Part shown: piece after piece, positions 63,918-64,000 of the stretch
How the letters are laid out: each line of letters opens with the position of its first letter
Position numbering within the stretch: position 1 is the first letter of the stretch
DNA from: Leptidea sinapis
Taxonomy: Eukaryota > Arthropoda > Insecta > Lepidoptera > Pieridae
Assembly: GCF_905404315.1 (NCBI RefSeq)
Contig: NC_066273.1
Coordinates: 1,860,001-1,924,000 of the forward strand
DNA length: 64,000 nt
Direction of reading: 5' to 3'
Notes under the pieces: generated by a model
What the model saw: the letters and a program-made list of their open reading frames with translations, nothing else
Databases searched by the model: none
What the model was told of the DNA's origin: nothing
Position numbers and translations under genes: made by a program

Positions 63918-64000
63918 TCCCCTTATTCATAATAGTCTGCTAACTTAGAAACATTGCTAATTCTCACTCTGTCTTCTTCTATTGACCTAAGTCAGAATGA
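63918..64000. mobile_element. foldback Harbinger-like MITE, cut by the window end
   Basis: CCCCTTATTCATAATAGTCT, GCTAACTTAGAAACATTGC and TCTCACTCTGTCTTCTTCTA match the 33.15-kb element in reverse. TTA before it could be the target duplication. Confidence 0.8.

Overview
The window is AT-rich eukaryotic DNA from a lepidopteran insect (moth or butterfly). The evidence is the repeat content: Lep1-like Helitrons with CTAG ends, lepidopteran tRNA-headed SINEs, several LINE 3' ends of the lepidopteran Jockey/CR1 and RTE-like kinds, and a cox1-derived numt with a lepidopteran-like reading frame. There are no bacterial operons, rRNA genes or CRISPR arrays.

Only one piece of host coding sequence is convincing: a 144-bp internal exon at 61965-62108 (+) with GT-AG borders and phase 1-1. 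It encodes a CGGxCC segment like the N-terminal cysteine region of glypicans (dally/dlp type). The rest of the window is therefore probably intron or intergenic DNA, perhaps of that gene.

Layout. 0-7 kb: old LINE fragments, a Rep-A copy, and a hAT-like MITE. 7-13 kb: mostly unassigned AT-rich DNA with a candidate NRF-1/EWG site (8.15 kb), a Harbinger-like MITE (10.25 kb) and a hAT-like MITE (11.1 kb). 13-18 kb: LINE-B 3' end, a tRNA-bearing element, a hAT MITE with a perfect 8-bp target duplication, a cox1 numt and a mariner relic. 20-36 kb: Rep-A copies, LINE-C, SINE-1, a possible solo LTR, two TTAA-flanked MITEs and a foldback Harbinger-like MITE. 36-44 kb: LINE-G, Helitrons, more Rep-A (one split by a nested hAT MITE). 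44-46.4 kb: the best preserved LINE, LINE-J, with a 515-codon reverse transcriptase frame on the minus strand. 46-57 kb: LINE-D, a hAT element of 643 bp, tRNA-bearing elements, LINE-E. 57-64 kb: Helitron cluster, LINE-D, the glypican exon, inverted TG/CA microsatellites, LINE-F, and a Harbinger-like MITE running off the window edge.

The most notable repeat is Rep-A, with about 15 copies in 64 kb. It is about 300 bp, its sequence predicts several nested hairpins, and copies are truncated from either end, which is not the usual LINE/SINE pattern. A second notable group is a tRNA-like element with a conserved domain of about 130 bp upstream of the tRNA part; two of its copies sit head-to-head with an inverted partner. 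Family names such as Rep-A, LINE-B and SINE-1 are labels made for this annotation, not database names.
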